64,000 bases of DNA from contig OZ022503.1 of assembly GCA_963989385.1 (NCBI GenBank), positions 49,722,858 through 49,786,857 of the forward strand, in the 5' to 3' direction. This document shows, piece after piece, positions 60,523 to 64,000 of this stretch. This DNA comes from Ctena decussata (Eukaryota; Mollusca; Bivalvia; Lucinida; Lucinidae). The notes below the pieces were generated by a model that did no database searches, was not told where the DNA came from, and saw only the letters and a list, made by a program, of their open reading frames with translations. The translations under genes were made by a program, and so were the position numbers. Position 1 is the stretch's first letter. The number at the start of each line of letters is the position of its first letter.

Positions 60523-60875
60523 AGCGTGGTAGCTCAGTGGTTAGCGCACTTGCCTCTGATGCTAAAGGTCCCGAGTTCGAACCCGGGTAACGGCGTTTGA
60601 ATTTCGGTGTCCGAACACGCTTCCTTAATGTCATTTGCAGGGGTGACATTAAAAAAGTGTGCCGTCCTTCGGATCGGGACGTTAACTGGAGGCCCCCCCC
60701 TGTGCAGGGAGAGACATCCCCTGTGCAGGTTAAAGATCCCTTCTGTAGTTACATGGCTACAAGGAGGTTCATCCTGCAAAACTGGAGTGTACATGTACAC
60801 CTGCTCATAATCCTCGAGAGAGGGTGTAGCAGTATATAAAGAAAGAAAGAAAAAAAGTATATAAAGAAAGAAAAT
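60523..60875 (+). mobile_element. tRNA-derived SINE with GAAA tail
   Basis: Head GCGTGGTAGCTCAGTGGTTA (A box) and GAGTTCGAACCCGGG (B box); then the region CCGTCCTTCGGATCGGGACG and TTAAAGATCCCTTCTGTAG, which I recognise as a core shared by many invertebrate SINEs. The tail is an AAAG run at 60838-60875. The head does not fold as a working tRNA. Confidence 0.88.
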
Positions 60876-61704
60876 AATGTCTCTGGCTTCTGCGGGGCTG
60901 CGCCCCCATACCCCCCCCCATATTTATAGTAATATTTTAATATTAGGGAGGTTAAGATTTTTAACTTGTAAGTGTAGTATACGTGTACGTCCAGCGATGA
61001 TTTGTGTGCATACGTCATCAAAAATGCATACTCTCTACCAGTTAGAAGTAAATTCTAGACGTTGACTACTTCTAGGAGTCTGTTTACACGTAGCTTTACA
61101 AACGTGTACTTTGAATTCATTTTTCGGAGGATTGAATCGTAAATGTAGATTTTATTTTATGGTATCAAAGTTGAGAATGAATATCTTAGAAATGATTTAA
61201 GGTGGTGATTTTCATTGATTTGGGGCAAAGACAAAAATCTGCATAAAATGCTGAAAATACAACAGATCTTCCCAAAACTTAGCAAATGCCTTCTTTATGT
61301 TGTTTCTCACAATTCAGGATCCCAAAATGCAGGACTTGTCGATGTTAAAAGGGATTTATATAAGAAAAGAACAAAGGGTAATTTTGTGCGAATAAATCTA
61401 AAAAATGACCATCATTATTGAAAATGTAACTAGGTCTGAACTTAAATTAATGTATTATGAAGAGCATCCTAGCAATTATTTTTTCCATTTTTGCTGCACG
61501 TTATCAGGCTGTGCAGATAAAAAAAGGTGTGGCCTGTGTCCAAATATTTGTCTTAAAAAACACAGTATAGTCTATTTTCAAGGTTGAATAATTTCAATAA
61601 CACGCCTGTCTTGGCCATTGTAATATAATATTTATACTGTGAGTATGATATAGGTATAACTGACCTACCTGTATTAATGTATGCAATCACTATACATGCA
61701 CTTA

Positions 61705-62600
61705 GGGACGAGTCATTTATTGTCAGCTGGGGGGGGGCCGGGTACATTTAGGGGGGGGGGTCGGAATTTTTTTTGGTGATGTACTGGGGGGGTTGGAAAT
61801 AAAAAAGCCTTGGAGCAGGGGGGGTCATATATTTTATTAGGCATATTGGGGGGTGTCAGAATTCTTCTATCAGTCTTCATTTTTAAAAATGTCTCAGCTT
61901 CTGGGGGGCGAAGCCCCCCAGACCCCCATTACTCATAGGATTTTGGACTCTTTTCTTTCAAACTCACAACTTAAAACTCTTTATGGAAATGACTCAAAAA
62001 AATTGGGCAGCTTCATATCCAAACACAAAACTTTTCATTGATTTGCTAGAACAGTATGAAAGTGTCTATAAAATCATGTCAAGTAGATGATTTTGTGCTC
62101 AATTAAATTTAATGCCTGCATTTGTGATATCAGCTCTCCACCTGCCTTTTCATCAGCAAAAACACAGCCCCCAGACCCCCACCACCCAGAGGCCCTATTA
62201 ATATTATTTACAGTTATAATTATTAAGCAGTCGACAAAAAGATTTCTGGATGGCCATTAGCAGAAGAAAAAATGCAAGAAATGCAGACAAAGTTTAAACA
62301 GACCATGATTACATGTAATTAACCTGTTAGAATAAGAAATGTTCTTTGTGTTTCATACAGCTAGGTTTTGATTGAGGTCAGTCTGACATAAAATATGTAA
62401 TATGGTATGTGCGTGAAGGATAGCTAGCACTGGGGATAGGGGGGGTCATAAAAAATTTTGTCACCTATCTGGGGGGGGGGGGGGGGGGGGGGTCGGAAAA
62501 ATAATTCTGGTGAGACTGGGGGGGGGGGGGTCGGAAAAATTTTGGTGAACCTTATGAAAATGTACCCGACCCCCCCACCTGATAATAAATGACTCGTCCC
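61705..62600. mobile_element. Harbinger-like non-autonomous element with G-rich interior
   Basis: Inverted ends GGGACGAGTCATTTATTGTC / inverse run about 45 bp, through GGGGGGG and GGGTACATTT. TTA at 61702-61704 and 62601-62603 fits the 3-bp TWA duplication of PIF/Harbinger. The interior has many runs of 7-15 G on the left and right and GGGGGGCGAAGCCCCCC near 61903. No transposase. Confidence 0.8.
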
Positions 62601-62603
62601 TTA

Positions 62604-63426
62604 TATACATGATCAGACATTTGAGAAAAAGCTACTGTTTTTATCTGGTCTACCTTACAATTTGAGAAAGAGTTGGAACAAATAATGGCTAGGACGCTCT
62701 ATTCAATGAATCAAAGTATCTTCAGAGCCAAGTACATTTTCAAGAACAGATTTTATTTTTCAGATTTCTGCGCAGAAAATTGCCCTTTGATCTTTTAATA
62801 TAAAAATACTTTTCTAAACAGCATGTCCCTCTATTTTGTATTCTAAACTATAGAGAAAAATAAAAATAAGAAGTCTGCTAGCTTTCAGGGAGATACGACA
62901 ATTTTTATGGTTTTATTGAGATTTTTGTTTATACCACAAATCACCACCTTAAAGCGTCACTTGAAATCAGTGAAGCGTAAATAAGATACACTAATGTTTA
63001 CAGTGAGGGTGGCGCATGCAAGACCTAAGGCAGTATTTGTTGTAGAGATCTCCGCAGTTGTAAAGATGGACGGTTAGATGATTTTGGGGTTTCCGGCTCT
63101 TTCAACAGTATTTTAGTCATGTGGGGCATATTAGGAAATAAATGAGATACAGACGACGCTGAAATAAACTAGATGCAGAAAAGAAACGTGACCGTAACTT
63201 GAATAGAACCCGTGTCCTCCGGTCATTAGACTAGAGCATCAACCTTCCAGCCAACAGTTAAACGTGTGGTCACATACTAACATCATAAATGGGACTGAGT
63301 AGGAAAACTTGGTTGGGATTATATATCCAAATTAAAATGGGCAAATCTGAACGTGGGGTGGGTGGGTACGGGCTACATTAACAATAAACGATGAAAAGGA
63401 TAAGACACAGACGACGGCGTCGGTCC
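62604..63426. other. Unassigned; tRNA-like fragment on minus strand at 63175-63260
   Basis: GAATAGAACCCGTGTCCTCC is an inverted B box with ATTAGACTAGAGCATCAACC beside it, probably the head of a worn SINE. The rest is unassigned. Confidence 0.4.
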
Positions 63427-63650
63427 AGTGGCGTAGGAAAGTTCCCAATAATAGGGAGGGGGCCAAACCTAAGACAACCTATTTTTTTTGTGGGGCGGGG
63501 TGGGGGTGGGGGTATGAGTGCACACCATGCATTTCGAAAGTATTGGGGGCCTGGCCCCGGCGGGAGCATCAGGGGTGCCCACCATACATCCAAAATTATT
63601 GGGGGCGCCTGCCCTCCCCGCCCCTACCCCCCTTTTCCTACGCCTATGCG
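63427..63650. mobile_element. GTGGCGTAGGAAAG element with G/C-rich interior
   Basis: CAGTGGCGTAGGAAAG on the left and CCCTTTTCCTACGCCTATG on the right are inverted ends. The interior is G-rich, then C-rich (GGGCGGGGTGGGGGTGGGGG). The 89-codon frame across it is not a gene. Confidence 0.7.
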
Positions 63651-63971
63651 GTCGGCGTAATCAATGGAAGCTTTCAATCGAATCAATGGACAAATAAAAA
63701 AAAATTGAAAAAAGGGAATTCGGGGACAGTGGGGAAGAAGTAAGTATACGCAGGTAGTGTGAACTGACTTTGGTAAGGGCGTTTTTTACTGTAAAAAGTA
63801 CAGGATAGCACCACAACTCTCCAAGATGGAAACCGACTCCACTGAGAAAAAAACATGGTTTGATTGAATATTGATTATGAAGAAATTAAGTACGGATTCA
63901 AAGCAAATTTTCCACATAATGCAATCGCTTTCCATATTAAAAACCTACGGCACTGTCTCCTACTTTTTATT
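63651..63971. other. No recognised feature
   Basis: Nothing identified. Confidence 0.4.
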
Positions 63972-64000
63972 AGCTCACCTGAGCCAGCGGCTCCGGGGGA
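63972..64000 (-). mobile_element. Edge of an H2-type array element, reverse orientation
   Basis: TAGCTCACCTGAGCCAGCGG and CTCCGGGGGA are the exact reverse of the H2 right end (hairpin, then AGGTGAGCTA). The element continues beyond the window. Confidence 0.8.

Noticed and set aside
60530..60600. Possible tRNA gene
   Set aside because: The head continues into a SINE core and GAAA tail, and the ends do not pair.
60062..60649. 195-codon minus-strand frame taken as one protein
   Set aside because: Only the last third is a reverse-transcriptase fragment; the rest is poly-G/C (PPPPPPP, GGGGGG) and SINE sequence.

Overview
The window is eukaryotic, intron-containing, AT-rich and very repeat-rich. 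The best fit is a bivalve mollusc, probably a heterodont clam. The reasons are: bilaterian-type split genes on the minus strand with GT/AG introns; tRNA-headed SINEs; many hairpin MITEs; and several elements built around a tandem array with conserved ends (AACAAGAG... to ...AGGTGAGCTAA), a style I associate with bivalve genomes. The species is inference; no sequence here proves it.

Genes. (1) Ten coding exons on the minus strand between 55500 and 38445 join in frame into a complete 433-residue BANP (SMAR1) orthologue: an N-terminal helical segment, a BEN domain split over exons 7 and 8, a Gln-rich tail and a stop codon. A CpG-richer patch at 58.8-59.0 kb, with a splice donor facing BANP, is a candidate untranslated first exon and promoter. 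(2) At 28725-28455, also on the minus strand, lies the first coding exon of a Spire actin nucleator (start of the KIND domain). I did not find its later exons; they should lie at lower coordinates or outside the window. (3) A hAT transposon at 33213-36000 has matching ends, a near-perfect 8-bp target duplication and a broken ZNF862-like transposase gene. (4) Two short non-LTR reverse-transcriptase remnants lie near 3.9-4.3 kb and 60.1-60.3 kb. I saw no other protein gene I could name.

Layout. 1-7 kb: unassigned sequence, a 177-bp tandem repeat, a SINE, an RT remnant, foldback MITEs and a nested MITE pair. 7-18 kb: a second SINE, two large tandem-array elements (7433-8787 and 15338-17755) and a related smaller one (13195-14035). 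18-28 kb: a patch of p53-like AACATGTT repeats, a 303-bp giant foldback, a third large array element (23301-25288) and several MITEs. 28-36 kb: the Spire exon, a decayed array and the hAT element. 38-56 kb: BANP, with introns packed with MITEs, poly-G runs and minisatellites. 55.6-64 kb: more array elements, an RT remnant, a SINE, a Harbinger-like element, and the edge of another array element in reverse orientation at the window end.

How it fits together. BANP is a sequence-specific chromatin regulator and Spire a cytoplasmic actin nucleator; they share a strand but no known pathway. Most of the rest is mobile DNA, much of it inserted into other mobile DNA, with several insertions datable relative to each other from intact target duplications. 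The most interesting material is the modular tandem-array family, the CACAGGG foldbacks with 5-bp duplications, the nested 97-bp duplicated foldback, and a MITE lying 10 bp from a BANP splice donor.
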